Shown piece after piece: positions 47,512 to 57,434 of a DNA stretch of 64,000 nt (its first letter is position 1; every line of letters starts with the position of its first letter). The position numbers and the translations under genes were made by a program. Under the pieces are notes generated by a model. The model saw only the letters and a program-made list of their open reading frames with translations. It had not been told where the DNA came from and made no database searches. This stretch comes from Chitinophagales bacterium (GTDB lineage Bacteria; Bacteroidota; Bacteroidia; Chitinophagales; Chitinophagaceae), in contig JAAFIK010000017.1 of NCBI GenBank assembly GCA_013298665.1, positions 1 through 64,000 of the forward strand, written 5' to 3'.

Positions 47512-48132
47512 ATGCCACATTTCGATCATCTCTGTAAAGACAAAAAATTGGCTGCCGTACTGGCTGGCCAGCAAAAATATGTGCTGAACAAACGGAAAAA
47601 CGTTTGTCTGCATCTGTGCAGCAGTATCATGAGCCAGCAGCTAAGTGTAAAAGTTGCAGATGTTTTCTGGGCACGTTTTCTCAACCTCTTCACGACAAAA
47701 TCGCCTTCCGCACAAGACATCCTGTCTATCCCGTTTGAAACCCTTCGCGGTATCGGGCTGAGTAATGCAAAAGCGGGTTATGTGCAGAATATCTGTCGTT
47801 TTTTTATTGACAATAAAACAAGCGATCGCGAACTGTACCGGATGAGTGATGATGAAGTGATTACATTCCTTACGCAGATCAAGGGTGTGGGGCGGTGGAC
47901 GGCAGAGATGGTGTTGATGTTTACACTTGGCCGGGAAGATGTGTTTCCCGCAGATGACCTGGGCATACAGCAAGCCATGTGCAGCATCTATAAAATAGAT
48001 GCCACAGATAAAAAGGCGATGAAAGAGAAAATGGTGCTGCTGAGTAAAAAATGGAGCCCATACCGCACATACGCCTGCCGTTACCTCTGGGGGTGGAAAG
48101 ACAATAGTCCGGCAAAAAATAACCAAAAGTAA
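47512..48132 (+). CDS. DNA-3-methyladenine glycosylase, AlkA/HhH-GPD family
   Basis: A 206-residue repair glycosylase. The hairpin is IKGVGRWTAEM, and the catalytic Asp lies in VFPADDLGIQQAM. It starts 15 nt after cysS, so the two may be co-transcribed. Compared with the paralogue at 10566-11201, the N-terminal half and key loops differ, suggesting distinct substrates. Confidence 0.85.
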   Translation: MPHFDHLCKDKKLAAVLAGQQKYVLNKRKNVCLHLCSSIMSQQLSVKVADVFWARFLNLFTTKSPSAQDILSIPFETLRGIGLSNAKAGYVQNICRFFIDNKTSDRELYRMSDDEVITFLTQIKGVGRWTAEMVLMFTLGREDVFPADDLGIQQAMCSIYKIDATDKKAMKEKMVLLSKKWSPYRTYACRYLWGWKDNSPAKNNQK

Positions 48133-48133
48133 G

Positions 48134-48493
48134 TTAGCACCTGACCAGCCGGTAATACCCATGCGCTGTGGGAGCATAGCCATACTCATAACAAAACCGG
48201 ATCGCCTGACCTTCTTTGTCTTTACGGGCGTGGGTATAGTACTCAAAATGAAATCCGCGCCGCAACATGTCGTCGCGGAAAACAACTGCATCAGGTCCGA
48301 TCGTTTCCAGAAATAGTTTAATGATCTGCCTGTTTCTGCGGAGCAAACTGTTGATGCTTCGTACAAACTGTTCGTTTGTTTTCTGCTGGTTGTTATAACT
48401 GTTGCGGCAATACTCACTACAGAACTTTTTGTCTGACCGGCCCTGGATGGCCGTACTACATGCAGTACAGGTGCGGTTTTGTGATAACCTCAT
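48134..48493 (-). CDS. Small zinc-ribbon protein
   Basis: A 119-residue protein with an N-terminal Cys4 site (CTACSTAI then KKFCSEYC) typical of short zinc ribbons found in Bacteroidota. The rest is basic and aromatic with no second motif. It is likely a nucleic-acid or protein-binding factor. I chose MRLSQNRTC at 48493; an ATG one codon earlier is equally possible. It ends 1 nt from the convergent glycosylase stop. Confidence 0.75.
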   Translation of the reverse strand: MRLSQNRTCTACSTAIQGRSDKKFCSEYCRNSYNNQQKTNEQFVRSINSLLRRNRQIIKLFLETIGPDAVVFRDDMLRRGFHFEYYTHARKDKEGQAIRFCYEYGYAPTAHGYYRLVRC

Positions 48494-48688
48494 CATAAGT
48501 TAGTCTTTAGCAGGGCTAAGGTATCACATTTTTCATTTTTATCCGTGTATAAACACTTATTTCAGAAGTAAATACTTTTTTACCGGGTATTCGTTTCTGC
48601 CGGTTGCATATTTGCATTGTTGTTCAATACTACAGCAACGAAAACAATAAACGATCACCACCCGGATCGCGGGTAAAAACAAAAACTT

Positions 48689-49033
48689 ATGTCTACACTT
48701 CGAAACAAAGTAATGCTGATTGGTCACCTGGGTAAAGTTCCTGAAATGATCACTACAGATAAAGGTAAAAAATTAGCGAGATTCAGTCTCGCCACCAATG
48801 AAACCTACCGGAATGCAAGTGGAGATAAGATTACCGAAACACAATGGCATAATCTGGTGGCCTGGGACAAAACCGCAGAGTTGGCGGAAAAGTTTCTGAA
48901 CAAAGGCAGTGAGGTCGCCATTGAAGGGAAACTGATTAACCGTAATTATACAGATAAGGAGGGAAACAAGAAATACATTTCTGAAATACAGGTTAATGAA
49001 ATTGTATTGCTTGGCGGTAAATCCGCTGCCTGA
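48689..49033 (+). CDS. ssb: Single-stranded DNA-binding protein (short form)
   Basis: A 114-residue OB-fold protein. The SSB signature is visible in LRNKVMLIGHLGKVPE and TQWHNLVAWDKTAELAEKF. It lacks the long acidic C-terminal tail and its terminal DDDIPF-type tip, which in E. coli recruits partner proteins. Many Bacteroidota carry such a short SSB in addition to a full one, so this may be an accessory form. Confidence 0.9.
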   Translation: MSTLRNKVMLIGHLGKVPEMITTDKGKKLARFSLATNETYRNASGDKITETQWHNLVAWDKTAELAEKFLNKGSEVAIEGKLINRNYTDKEGNKKYISEIQVNEIVLLGGKSAA

Positions 49034-49452
49034 AAGTTTACAAATTTTCAATCGCCACGCCCGTGGTAAAAGTTAGTCAAAATTGTTGTTTTTTAAGGTT
49101 AGGTGTTGGTAAACAGGGCAGATGCTGGTAGCATCAATAGGGTGTTTCCTGCTGAAATCCCTGGTTACAAAGGGGTACCGGTGTGCAACTGGCTTTTGCA
49201 CAAGGCTTACGGCGAGATCGGCAAAACGGCTGGTATTATCAACCTGCTGTTTGCGTCAGATCTGCTTAAGGCTTCCCAACCGGTACTCCCTTTCATATTC
49301 TGCAACTGCCCCCTTATCATTATTTACTGTATATGCTCAAATGGCTGTTGCATGATGTATACTGAAGTATCAAATTTAAAATTCTTGCCACATCTCATCA
49401 ATATTGACGATACCAGTTGCGTTTTTTTGTGTAGATTTCCATTTCATCAGAT

Positions 49453-51705
49453 ATGCAGGGTACAGATACAGATAATGAATACTTCAGGTTGGCAACAGCC
49501 TTTGTGAACCACACTGGTCAACATATTTTTCTTACCGGTAAAGCCGGTACGGGCAAAACCACGTTTCTGAAGTATATACAGACAACCACCTTCAAAAAAA
49601 CAGCCGTAGTAGCACCAACCGGCGTAGCAGCAATCAATGCAGGTGGCGTTACCTTGCACTCTCTTTTTCAGTTGCCCTTTGGTTGTTTTATTCCGGTTAC
49701 CCACAGTGGGTGGAACGTCAACGCAGTTAATCGCCAGGGGCTGCTGCAAAAAGTGCGGCTGAATAGCGCCAAACGTGAGTTGTTGCAAGAACTGGAATTG
49801 CTCGTCATAGATGAAGTGAGTATGGTAAGGGCCGACCTGCTTGATGCAGTTGATACCTTGCTTCGGCATTACCGGCAACAGCCCGATCGCGCTTTTGGGG
49901 GGGTACAGGTATTGTTTATCGGTGACTTGTTCCAGCTTCCGCCGGTAGCAGATACAACAGCCTGGGAAATACTGGCACCTTATTATAAAAGCCCATTTTT
50001 CTTTGATGCACAGGTTTTGCAGGAAAATCCACCCGTTTGTATTGAATTGAAAAAGATTTACCGCCAGCGTGACATCGGATTTATCGATCTGCTCAACCAT
50101 ATCCGGAATAACGTAGCAGATAAAACTGACCTTAATGCGCTCAACGCACTTTATCAACCGGGTTATCAACCCCGGGAAGACGAACATTACATCACACTCA
50201 CCACACATAATGTTCGGGCAGACGCCATCAACCAATCCCGCCTGAAACAACTGCCCGGGCAAACCCGCGATTTTAAAGCTGTCATCAAAAAAGATTTCAG
50301 CGAAAAAGCCTATCCGGCAGATGAAGTTTTACAACTCAGGGAAGGCGCACAAATAATGTTCATTAAGAATGATAAAGGAGAAGTGAGAAGGTACTATAAT
50401 GGAAAGATCGCCACTATTACCAAACTCACCGATGAAAAAATTATGGTGACTTTCCCGGGCGAAAAAGAGGAGATGGCCGTCGAGCTGGAAACATGGTCAA
50501 ATATTCGTTACCAATACAATCGCGATACAGATCAGCTTGAAGAAGAAGAGCAGGGCAGCTTCACACAGTATCCCATCCGGCTGGCGTGGGCCATTACCAT
50601 ACATAAAAGTCAGGGACTTACTTTTGATAAAGCCATTATTGATGCGGGTGATGCATTTGCGCCAGGGCAGGTCTATGTGGCACTCAGCAGGCTTACAGGG
50701 CTGGACGGTTTAGTGCTGTATTCCCGAATATTACCCCAGAGTATCAGTACAGACAAACGGGTTATAGAATACACCGAAACCCATGTCCAGGATACTGAAA
50801 CACTCAGGCGTATCCTACAACAGGAGCAGGAAAGGTATATACAGGAATCGCTGATCAGGAACTTCGGCTGGCAGAAAATCAGGCATGAGGCCCTTGCTTT
50901 TCACGACGCTTACGAAAGCCGTACACTACCAGATAAAGTAGATGCCGTAATATGGTCGAAAGCACTGCTATTGGCTATTACCAATCAGGGGGAGATTGCT
51001 TCCCGGTTCAAACAACAATTATCCTTGCTTCTCCAAACAGCAAAAGCCGATCAATACCGGCAGTTGCAGGAAAGGGTAACCGCAGCCAAAGACTATTTCC
51101 ATCAGTTGCTGGATAAAAGTATTACAGAAGTAGAGCTTCATATGAACGCCTGGAAAAACAAACAGCGCACGAAAAGGTATATTGGTGAGCTGAAGGCCTT
51201 AACTCTTTTGCTTACGCGTAAACAACAGCAACTCAAACAGGCAGAGGCAATTGCAACAGGCTTGCAGCAAGGAGTAGCCCCTTTTGAACTGCTTGAACAG
51301 GTGGACGCCTTGCGTCAGTCGGCTATTAGCCCTGAAGCCGGGGCTGAAAATGCGGCTAAACCCACAAAACTGCCTAAAGGAGAGACAAAGCGCATCAGCT
51401 TTGCCTTATTTAAGGAAGGAAAAACGATTGAGGATATCGCAACTGAAAGAGGTATGGTTAAAAGTACCATAGCAGGACATCTTGCCGAATTTGTAAAAAC
51501 CGGAGAGTTGGATATCACGAGTCTGCTACCCGCAGAAAGGATCGCCGTCATTCTCAATACTATATCAATCGCCGATGGGGAAGTTTCTCTGAATGCAATC
51601 CGTGAAAAACTCAACAATGAATATGATTTTGGTGAAATACGGCTGGTACTCAGCTATCACCAATGGCAATCAGGGTTAAAAACACCAGCCACCGGGTTAA
51701 CCTGA
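49453..51705 (+). CDS. PIF1-type helicase with C-terminal winged-helix domain
   Basis: A 750-residue helicase. Walker A is TGKAGTGKTTFL near residue 26 and Walker B is LLVIDEVSMV; further SF1B motifs include QLPPVAD and YVALSRLTGL. The first 450 residues are the PIF1 core. The C-terminal part has a helical region and a helix-turn-helix segment (SFALFKEGKTIEDIA, MVKSTIAGHL) like the RQC/HTH end of RecQ. PIF1 enzymes unwind G-quadruplexes and stalled forks. The 419 nt before it (49034-49452) hold no feature I can assign. Confidence 0.9.
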   Translation: MQGTDTDNEYFRLATAFVNHTGQHIFLTGKAGTGKTTFLKYIQTTTFKKTAVVAPTGVAAINAGGVTLHSLFQLPFGCFIPVTHSGWNVNAVNRQGLLQKVRLNSAKRELLQELELLVIDEVSMVRADLLDAVDTLLRHYRQQPDRAFGGVQVLFIGDLFQLPPVADTTAWEILAPYYKSPFFFDAQVLQENPPVCIELKKIYRQRDIGFIDLLNHIRNNVADKTDLNALNALYQPGYQPREDEHYITLTTHNVRADAINQSRLKQLPGQTRDFKAVIKKDFSEKAYPADEVLQLREGAQIMFIKNDKGEVRRYYNGKIATITKLTDEKIMVTFPGEKEEMAVELETWSNIRYQYNRDTDQLEEEEQGSFTQYPIRLAWAITIHKSQGLTFDKAIIDAGDAFAPGQVYVALSRLTGLDGLVLYSRILPQSISTDKRVIEYTETHVQDTETLRRILQQEQERYIQESLIRNFGWQKIRHEALAFHDAYESRTLPDKVDAVIWSKALLLAITNQGEIASRFKQQLSLLLQTAKADQYRQLQERVTAAKDYFHQLLDKSITEVELHMNAWKNKQRTKRYIGELKALTLLLTRKQQQLKQAEAIATGLQQGVAPFELLEQVDALRQSAISPEAGAENAAKPTKLPKGETKRISFALFKEGKTIEDIATERGMVKSTIAGHLAEFVKTGELDITSLLPAERIAVILNTISIADGEVSLNAIREKLNNEYDFGEIRLVLSYHQWQSGLKTPATGLT

Positions 51706-51713
51706 GTGCTGCA

Positions 51714-53726
51714 TCAACGGATCAATACAGTTGTACCCCGCTGCGATACAGGCTGGCCTGTATCCCTGTCTGTATAGCGCAGCGTCCATACATAAGTTGC
51801 AGGTTCCTGAGGTATGCCTTTAAAAGTACCATCCCAGCCTCTCCGCCAATCGTTGGTGGTAAAAAGCAATTGCCCCCAGCGATTATACACCCTGAAGTCG
51901 AGGTTATTGGCCTTAATGGCATACATGGGGAACAACTTATCATTACGACCATCCCCATTAGGTGTAAATCCTGTAGGCACACCAATAAAACAACTCCGTA
52001 CAACAGTTATTCTTTTAGTAATCGATTTCTGGCAGCCCAACACATCGGTAACTGTCAGGCGAACAGCATAGGTTTTATCGGTATTGAAAACAGGGTATAA
52101 GTGATTGAGGGAAATACCTGTTCCCACATCCCCATCACCAAAGAACCAATCATAACGTGCAATATTACCCACACCTGAAAACCGGAAGCTGACAGGCTCG
52201 TTGGGGCAATTAAATTCATTGGCTGTAAAATCGGCAGAGAAGAAATTGGTTAGCGCTACTTTCCCGGACGCAGTATCACTACAGAATCCATTACTCACAA
52301 TCAACCGTACTGTTTTTTCATCAAATATCCTGTATCGTGCCTGGGGATTTTGTATGGTACTGCTCAACCCTTCATCAAGGCTCCAGTTCCACCGGTCAAC
52401 ACCATTGCCACCCGGATGAATATAATCCACCGTATCAAACAGACAGCCTTGGCGGATGATGAAGCTGAAATCGGCATTTACAGTATCCTTTACAGAAAAA
52501 TTGAGGAAAGATCCTGCAGGAGTTTCTTCACTGCATTCGTCTAAGATAGTATTCCCGTCAGTACCCGTGCGCAAGGTAAGGGTGAAGTTTCCTGCAGTTA
52601 ACAGAGGCTTTGAAAGATTAACAATAATTTCCCTGGCATTAGCCGTTCCGCCAGCGCAAGCCGCTCCGGTAACCGTAACCGGGTAGCTGCCCGTAACACT
52701 AAAATCACTGCCATCCGGTGCTACTGTGCTGCACCTCATCGGTTTACGGAAAACCAGGCGAAGGCTTTGTGGTGCGCAAGCTACCGGTGCCAGGCTATCC
52801 ATCGGGGTGGGTGCGCGCGGTACGATCACAAAGTCCAGCTTATCTGTTGTGGGGATAGGCTTATCACAATAATCAAGGATCGTGTTCCCGTCCGTACCTG
52901 CTCTCATATTCAATTGATAGTTTCCCGGAGGCAATGGTTGGTTGAGCAAGAGTTCAATGCTGTCGGTATCAAATTTGGCTGAGCAATCAATTGCTGTTGC
53001 GCCTGTAACCGTAACTATACCAGCAGGGGTAACAAAAAATTCGCTGCCACTACCCGTGATGGTACTGCATTTCATTTTTTTATTCAGTTTTACCCGCAGG
53101 ATGTCACCCCCGCAATTGGCCTCCACCCTTTTAAGATGGGGCTGTGTAGAGTCGGTAATAACGGCCGTACCACCGGTAAACTGTAAATTATACCCACTTT
53201 GTGAATCTGAAAAGTGGCTGACGAGCAGCAGGTAATCGTGTCCCACCACCAGGTTAGGCATGCTGCTGAACAGTGGTTGCCCGAATCCTTCACAAACAAA
53301 CAAACGGTTACCCGCGGTTGATGCACCGGTAACCCCTCCCTCACCACTCCAGTTACTACCGATACCCAGGCTTACATTTGTATATACCTCATCCGGATTG
53401 CGGCCGGTTACATCAAATACCTGCCAATCGTAATCTTCAGATAATGTGAGTGGAGTAATCCTAAACCCCAGCGAACCCGATTCAAAACAGGTAAATTTAT
53501 ACCAGAAGGGGTTCTTATCAGTAAGTATATTGGAGTTGCAACCGGAATTTGGAACTGCCCTGCCACCGCAAATAGGTACAGAAGCCTGGGCAAATACACT
53601 CGTACCACATACCGGGAAAGCGGTAGAAGGGTTTTGACCTGGGGTTGAGCAGGATTGCGCCCAAACCTCATCCGTTGCTACCAGCAATAAAAGCATGCCC
53701 AGCAGTGATTTCATCAATCTGTTCAT
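51714..53726 (-). CDS. T9SS-exported protein with PKD and gliding-type C-terminal domain
   Basis: A 670-residue secreted protein. A signal peptide (MNRLMKSLLGMLLLLVATDEV) is followed by repeated Ig-like/beta-sandwich domains (about 40-470), a PKD domain (YDWFFGDGD) and a C-terminal domain with VPTGFTPNGDGRNDKLFP and FRVYNRWGQLLF. This is the type B signal that directs cargo through the type IX system. I chose ATG 53726 because it starts the signal peptide and a TAACTTTG box lies just upstream. It is probably a surface adhesin; the ligand is unknown. Confidence 0.88.
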   Translation of the reverse strand: MNRLMKSLLGMLLLLVATDEVWAQSCSTPGQNPSTAFPVCGTSVFAQASVPICGGRAVPNSGCNSNILTDKNPFWYKFTCFESGSLGFRITPLTLSEDYDWQVFDVTGRNPDEVYTNVSLGIGSNWSGEGGVTGASTAGNRLFVCEGFGQPLFSSMPNLVVGHDYLLLVSHFSDSQSGYNLQFTGGTAVITDSTQPHLKRVEANCGGDILRVKLNKKMKCSTITGSGSEFFVTPAGIVTVTGATAIDCSAKFDTDSIELLLNQPLPPGNYQLNMRAGTDGNTILDYCDKPIPTTDKLDFVIVPRAPTPMDSLAPVACAPQSLRLVFRKPMRCSTVAPDGSDFSVTGSYPVTVTGAACAGGTANAREIIVNLSKPLLTAGNFTLTLRTGTDGNTILDECSEETPAGSFLNFSVKDTVNADFSFIIRQGCLFDTVDYIHPGGNGVDRWNWSLDEGLSSTIQNPQARYRIFDEKTVRLIVSNGFCSDTASGKVALTNFFSADFTANEFNCPNEPVSFRFSGVGNIARYDWFFGDGDVGTGISLNHLYPVFNTDKTYAVRLTVTDVLGCQKSITKRITVVRSCFIGVPTGFTPNGDGRNDKLFPMYAIKANNLDFRVYNRWGQLLFTTNDWRRGWDGTFKGIPQEPATYVWTLRYTDRDTGQPVSQRGTTVLIR

Positions 53727-53734
53727 AGTAGACC

Positions 53735-53742
53735 CAAAGTTA
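53735..53742 (-). promoter_or_regulatory. -7 box of the T9SS cargo gene
   Basis: The minus strand reads TAACTTTG, an exact TAnnTTTG match, 8 nt before ATG 53726. It supports that start over the open frame reaching 53825. Confidence 0.5.
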
Positions 53743-53913
53743 ATACAATATGATCGGTCAGCAGACCGGTGCCGGAATAGATCTGTTAAGGTTTTGTAAA
53801 TGTAATCTTTCTCTTTCAGAGCCATTTCGGCAGCATCACGCTGCTTTGCGTGGATGATTGGCCGTGCCGCCGGACGATGAACACCCGATGTTTTTTTTAG
53901 CTAAATTTATGCC

Positions 53914-56745
53914 ATGGTTTATCAAAAACTCCTTATTCCCCTGGCAATACTCTTGCTGGGTATCCCGACCCGGGCGCAGGATCGCTTCGGGCGCAACCCT
54001 GCTTCCGCCCGTTGGTTGCAAATTAACACCGACACGGCCAGGATTATTTTCCAGCCTGAACAACAGGCACAGGCACAGCGTATTGCAAGTGTTATCCACC
54101 AGATCAACCGTACTACGGGCAACACAATCGGCGAGGCGCAAAAGAAGATCAATATGGTCTTGCAGCCGCAAACAGTGATACCCAATGCCTATGTACGTAT
54201 GGCACCCTTCCGCAGCGAGTTGTTTATGACACCCGGGGCCGATAACTTTACCTCGGGCAGTATTCCCTGGGCCGATAACCTTAGCATACACGAATACCGT
54301 CATGTGCAACAGTTTACCAATTTTAACAGGGGCTTTACCAGGGCCTTTTCTTTCCTGCTGGGCGAAGAAGGGCAATTGCTGGCCAATGGTATAACTGTTC
54401 CTGATTATTTTTTTGAAGGCGATGCCGTTTTTCAGGAAACCCTCGTGAGCCACCAGGGCAGGGGCAGGATGCCTTTTTTCTTCAATGAGCATAAAGCAAT
54501 CTGGCAGGTAAATAAAAAATTTTCCTGGATGCGTTGGCGCAATGGGTCTCTCCGCTCACTCTCTCCGGATCACTACCAAACGGGGTATATTTTAGTAGCC
54601 TATGGTTATCAGAAATATGGTGCCGCTTTCTGGAAAAAGGTAACCGGTGATGCTGTGCGGTTTAAAGGGCTTTTCTACCCGCTCCCACAAGCAATCAAAG
54701 CACATACAGGTATTTCGTACCAGCAATTCAGGGAAGATGCTTTCCGGTACTTCCGGGAAAAATCCTTCCCCGAAAAAAACACCTTTTATAACAACCTCAA
54801 CTATATCACCCCCATTGAACGGGGCAATGTGGTCAATTATTACCATCCACAGTTTGAAGACAACAACAAGATTATTGTATTGAAGGAAAGCAACCGTGAT
54901 GTACCCGCGTTTTACCGGCTGCAGAATGGACATCAGCAAAGGATCAGGGTAAAAGATATTGGTATTGACAACTACTTCAGCTATCGCAACGGCAGGATTG
55001 TATATGCAGCCTACAACATCGATGCCCGCTGGACCTGGAACGAATACAGCGAGATCCGTCTGCTTGATGCCGCAACCGGCGAACAAAAGAAACTAACCAC
55101 CAAAACACGGTATTTCTCACCCGATATTTCTGAAGATGGCAGCCGGGTATTAGTGGTACAGACTAATACAGATGGCAGTAGTGAACTCCGCATTATCAGT
55201 GCCGGTAATGGTGAAGTGATCAGCCGCATTGCTAATCCCAATCATTATTTCTTTACACAGCCAAAGTTCATCAGTGCTAATGAAGTCATATCAGCGGCAC
55301 GTCACCCCGATGGCCGGATGGCATTGGTAAAGGTTGATCTGCAGACGGGGAATACTGAAGCGGTTACCCCGTTTACACATCAGGTAATGGGTTATCCGCT
55401 TGAAAAAAATGGTACGGTATATTTTTCCATGACACATCAATACGCTGATAAGATATTTGCACTGCGCCTGTCAGACAAAAATCTGTCGCTCATAACCAAC
55501 AATGACAATGGTGTTTATCAACCTGCGGTAAATGATAATGGTGATATGCTTTGCAGTGTGGTGTGCTATGAGGGCAGACGGGTAGCCAGGATTCCATTGT
55601 CAGCGTTACAGCCGACACCTGTGTACGAAAAAAGCATCAGTCGGGCAAATGATATCTACACTGTTGAGGCACTCAAACAACCGGGGGCAGCCCTGCTTGA
55701 TTCCGTATCTGCTGTAACTTATCCCGTAAAAAAATATAGAAAAGCTTTTCAATTGTTTCATTTTCATAGTGCACGCCCCGTCATCGCCACACCCGAATAC
55801 GGGTACAGTATTTTCAGTACCAATATGCTCAATACCCTTACCAGTACACTTACTTATACCTACAACGAAAATGAACGCAGTCATAAAGGCGAATGGCTGA
55901 CCACCTGGGGTGGATGGTTACCCGTATTGTACATGGGCGCAGATGGCACTTTTAACCGCAACTTTACGCTGAATAACAATTCAAGGGTCAACTTTAACAG
56001 CGCAACATTAAAAGCGGGAGCCTATCTGCCCTTCCGGTTCGGTGGCGGCCGTACCGCACAAAGCCTCTCATTCGGGGGTGGATTCAATGCTGAACAACTC
56101 TATTACACGGGAATAGGTAAAAATATTTTCAGCAATAAAAGTTTTAACTACTATAACCTCTTTTTAAATTTTGCATCATCGGCTCAGCAAGCAAAACAGC
56201 ACATTTTCCCACGTTGGGCGCAGAACCTGACCATAAGCTACCGCGATGCCATTACCCGCACCAACAGCCACAAACTGGTGGCTACGGGTAATCTTTATTT
56301 TCCGGGATTATTCAAGAACCATAATCTGGTGATCAACCTGGCCTACCAGAAAAGAGATACCCTTGGCGATATTTTCAGCAATACATTTCCCTTCAGCAGG
56401 GGTTATGAAGCCCTGCGTACCAGAAGGATGTACAAATGGGGGGTAAACTACCATTTCCCGGTTTGCTATCCCGATTGGGGGGCAAGCAATATCGCTTTTG
56501 TACAACGCATCCGTGCGAATGCCTTTTTCGACTATACCCGGGCAAAAGCGCGGCTTAATGGTATATTACAGGAAATACCTGCACGTACTGCCGGAGTAGA
56601 ACTCTATTTGGATGGAAAAATCTGGAATGCGTTACCTGTCAGCATTGGAGTCAGGTACAATCGCCTGCTGGATAAAGACCTGCTCAACCGGGGTGTGCAA
56701 AATGTATGGCAGATAGTATTACCAATTGGATTGATTCCCAATTAA
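53914..56745 (+). CDS. HExxH metalloprotease-like protein with beta-propeller and C-terminal barrel
   Basis: A 943-residue exported protein. After a signal peptide the N-terminal domain carries a gluzincin-type zinc site H126-E127-Y128-R129-H130 with a likely third ligand E167 in FFEGDAV, as in M1/MA-clan peptidases. Residues about 300-620 look like TolB-type propeller repeats (for example SEDGSRVLVVQ). The last roughly 290 residues are amphipathic beta strands ending GVQNVWQIVLPIGLIPN, like an outer-membrane barrel. This domain order is unusual to me. Function is unknown; proteolysis is inferred. Confidence 0.75.
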   Translation: MVYQKLLIPLAILLLGIPTRAQDRFGRNPASARWLQINTDTARIIFQPEQQAQAQRIASVIHQINRTTGNTIGEAQKKINMVLQPQTVIPNAYVRMAPFRSELFMTPGADNFTSGSIPWADNLSIHEYRHVQQFTNFNRGFTRAFSFLLGEEGQLLANGITVPDYFFEGDAVFQETLVSHQGRGRMPFFFNEHKAIWQVNKKFSWMRWRNGSLRSLSPDHYQTGYILVAYGYQKYGAAFWKKVTGDAVRFKGLFYPLPQAIKAHTGISYQQFREDAFRYFREKSFPEKNTFYNNLNYITPIERGNVVNYYHPQFEDNNKIIVLKESNRDVPAFYRLQNGHQQRIRVKDIGIDNYFSYRNGRIVYAAYNIDARWTWNEYSEIRLLDAATGEQKKLTTKTRYFSPDISEDGSRVLVVQTNTDGSSELRIISAGNGEVISRIANPNHYFFTQPKFISANEVISAARHPDGRMALVKVDLQTGNTEAVTPFTHQVMGYPLEKNGTVYFSMTHQYADKIFALRLSDKNLSLITNNDNGVYQPAVNDNGDMLCSVVCYEGRRVARIPLSALQPTPVYEKSISRANDIYTVEALKQPGAALLDSVSAVTYPVKKYRKAFQLFHFHSARPVIATPEYGYSIFSTNMLNTLTSTLTYTYNENERSHKGEWLTTWGGWLPVLYMGADGTFNRNFTLNNNSRVNFNSATLKAGAYLPFRFGGGRTAQSLSFGGGFNAEQLYYTGIGKNIFSNKSFNYYNLFLNFASSAQQAKQHIFPRWAQNLTISYRDAITRTNSHKLVATGNLYFPGLFKNHNLVINLAYQKRDTLGDIFSNTFPFSRGYEALRTRRMYKWGVNYHFPVCYPDWGASNIAFVQRIRANAFFDYTRAKARLNGILQEIPARTAGVELYLDGKIWNALPVSIGVRYNRLLDKDLLNRGVQNVWQIVLPIGLIPN

Positions 56746-56979
56746 GCCTTTACACCAATGGATGTACCGGTTATTGCATCTTCAATTGCAATTGTATTCC
56801 TGTAAGGAAACTATATGGCGCATCATGCATTGAACGTGTATGGGCAGCTAAGCCATCAGTTTAGCCTGCGATTTAAGGATTGTATGGTCTGGTCAAAAAT
56901 AGTTACAGAGTACCGCAGTACATAAAGAATAGAGCGATATTATTCCTGAAGCGTGCTGGTCGGGCTATTTTGACGAAGG

Positions 56980-57228
56980 TTAGTTCTTATTATTGAGGAA
57001 AACGAATGGTTTTTCTTTATGCTGACGAAAATAGTCGCGAAGGAGAGCCGGCTTACTGATGATTTTGTATCGATTCAGGTCAATGAGTTCATGGGCAATA
57101 AGAAGCTTATCCGAACACTCTACAGTGTACAATAATTCATGAAGCATTTCTACCTCATGTTCCATCGCCCGTTGGCTGATGGGATCCTGTTTGAACAATA
57201 CGAGTAAATCCCGGTTGGACCTGCTCAT
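56980..57228 (-). CDS. Small hypothetical protein
   Basis: An 82-residue polar protein from ATG 57228, with a helical middle (AMEHEVEMLHELLYTVE) and a basic end. A longer frame reaches 57321, but it would overlap the lipoprotein gene at 57258-57383. With the start at 57228 the two are separated by 29 nt, so I prefer the shorter form. I do not recognise it. It may be exported or cytosolic; no signal is visible. Confidence 0.5.
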   Translation of the reverse strand: MSRSNRDLLVLFKQDPISQRAMEHEVEMLHELLYTVECSDKLLIAHELIDLNRYKIISKPALLRDYFRQHKEKPFVFLNNKN

Positions 57229-57257
57229 CTGTAGTGTTGGTTTTTCGGAGCTGTTGT

Positions 57258-57383
57258 TTAGTAGCCAACCATACCATTTTTGCCCGGGCAACCACATTGG
57301 CTCTTCTTGCTGGAAGAACATCCGGTAATGGCCAAACTGGCGATCAGTACCAACAACATTGTTATTTTAATAAAGCGTTGCAT
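57258..57383 (-). CDS. 41-residue Cys-rich lipoprotein
   Basis: ATG 57383 to TAA 57258 encodes a short lipoprotein. The signal is MQRFIKITMLLVLIASLAI, with lipobox ITGC (Cys22). The mature part is only 20 residues and contains SQCGCPGKNGMVGY with two more Cys. Small lipoproteins ending in a Cys/Pro/Gly motif recur in Bacteroidota, but their role is not known to me. It is followed by the small gene at 56980-57228. Confidence 0.65.
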   Translation of the reverse strand: MQRFIKITMLLVLIASLAITGCSSSKKSQCGCPGKNGMVGY

Positions 57384-57434
57384 AATATCAGAATATGAAA
57401 TTAAACTATTTTCACAATTATTTATTGCTTTGTT

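Noticed and set aside
49096-49115. A third copy of the AAGGTTAGGT text seen near the bipartite motif
   Set aside because: The second block (TGTAGT) is missing at the required distance, so it does not match the bipartite element.
49075-49258. An open stretch of about 60 codons on the minus strand in the gap before the PIF1 helicase
   Set aside because: It has no start codon and no recognisable motif. It could be a fragment, but I cannot support it as a gene.
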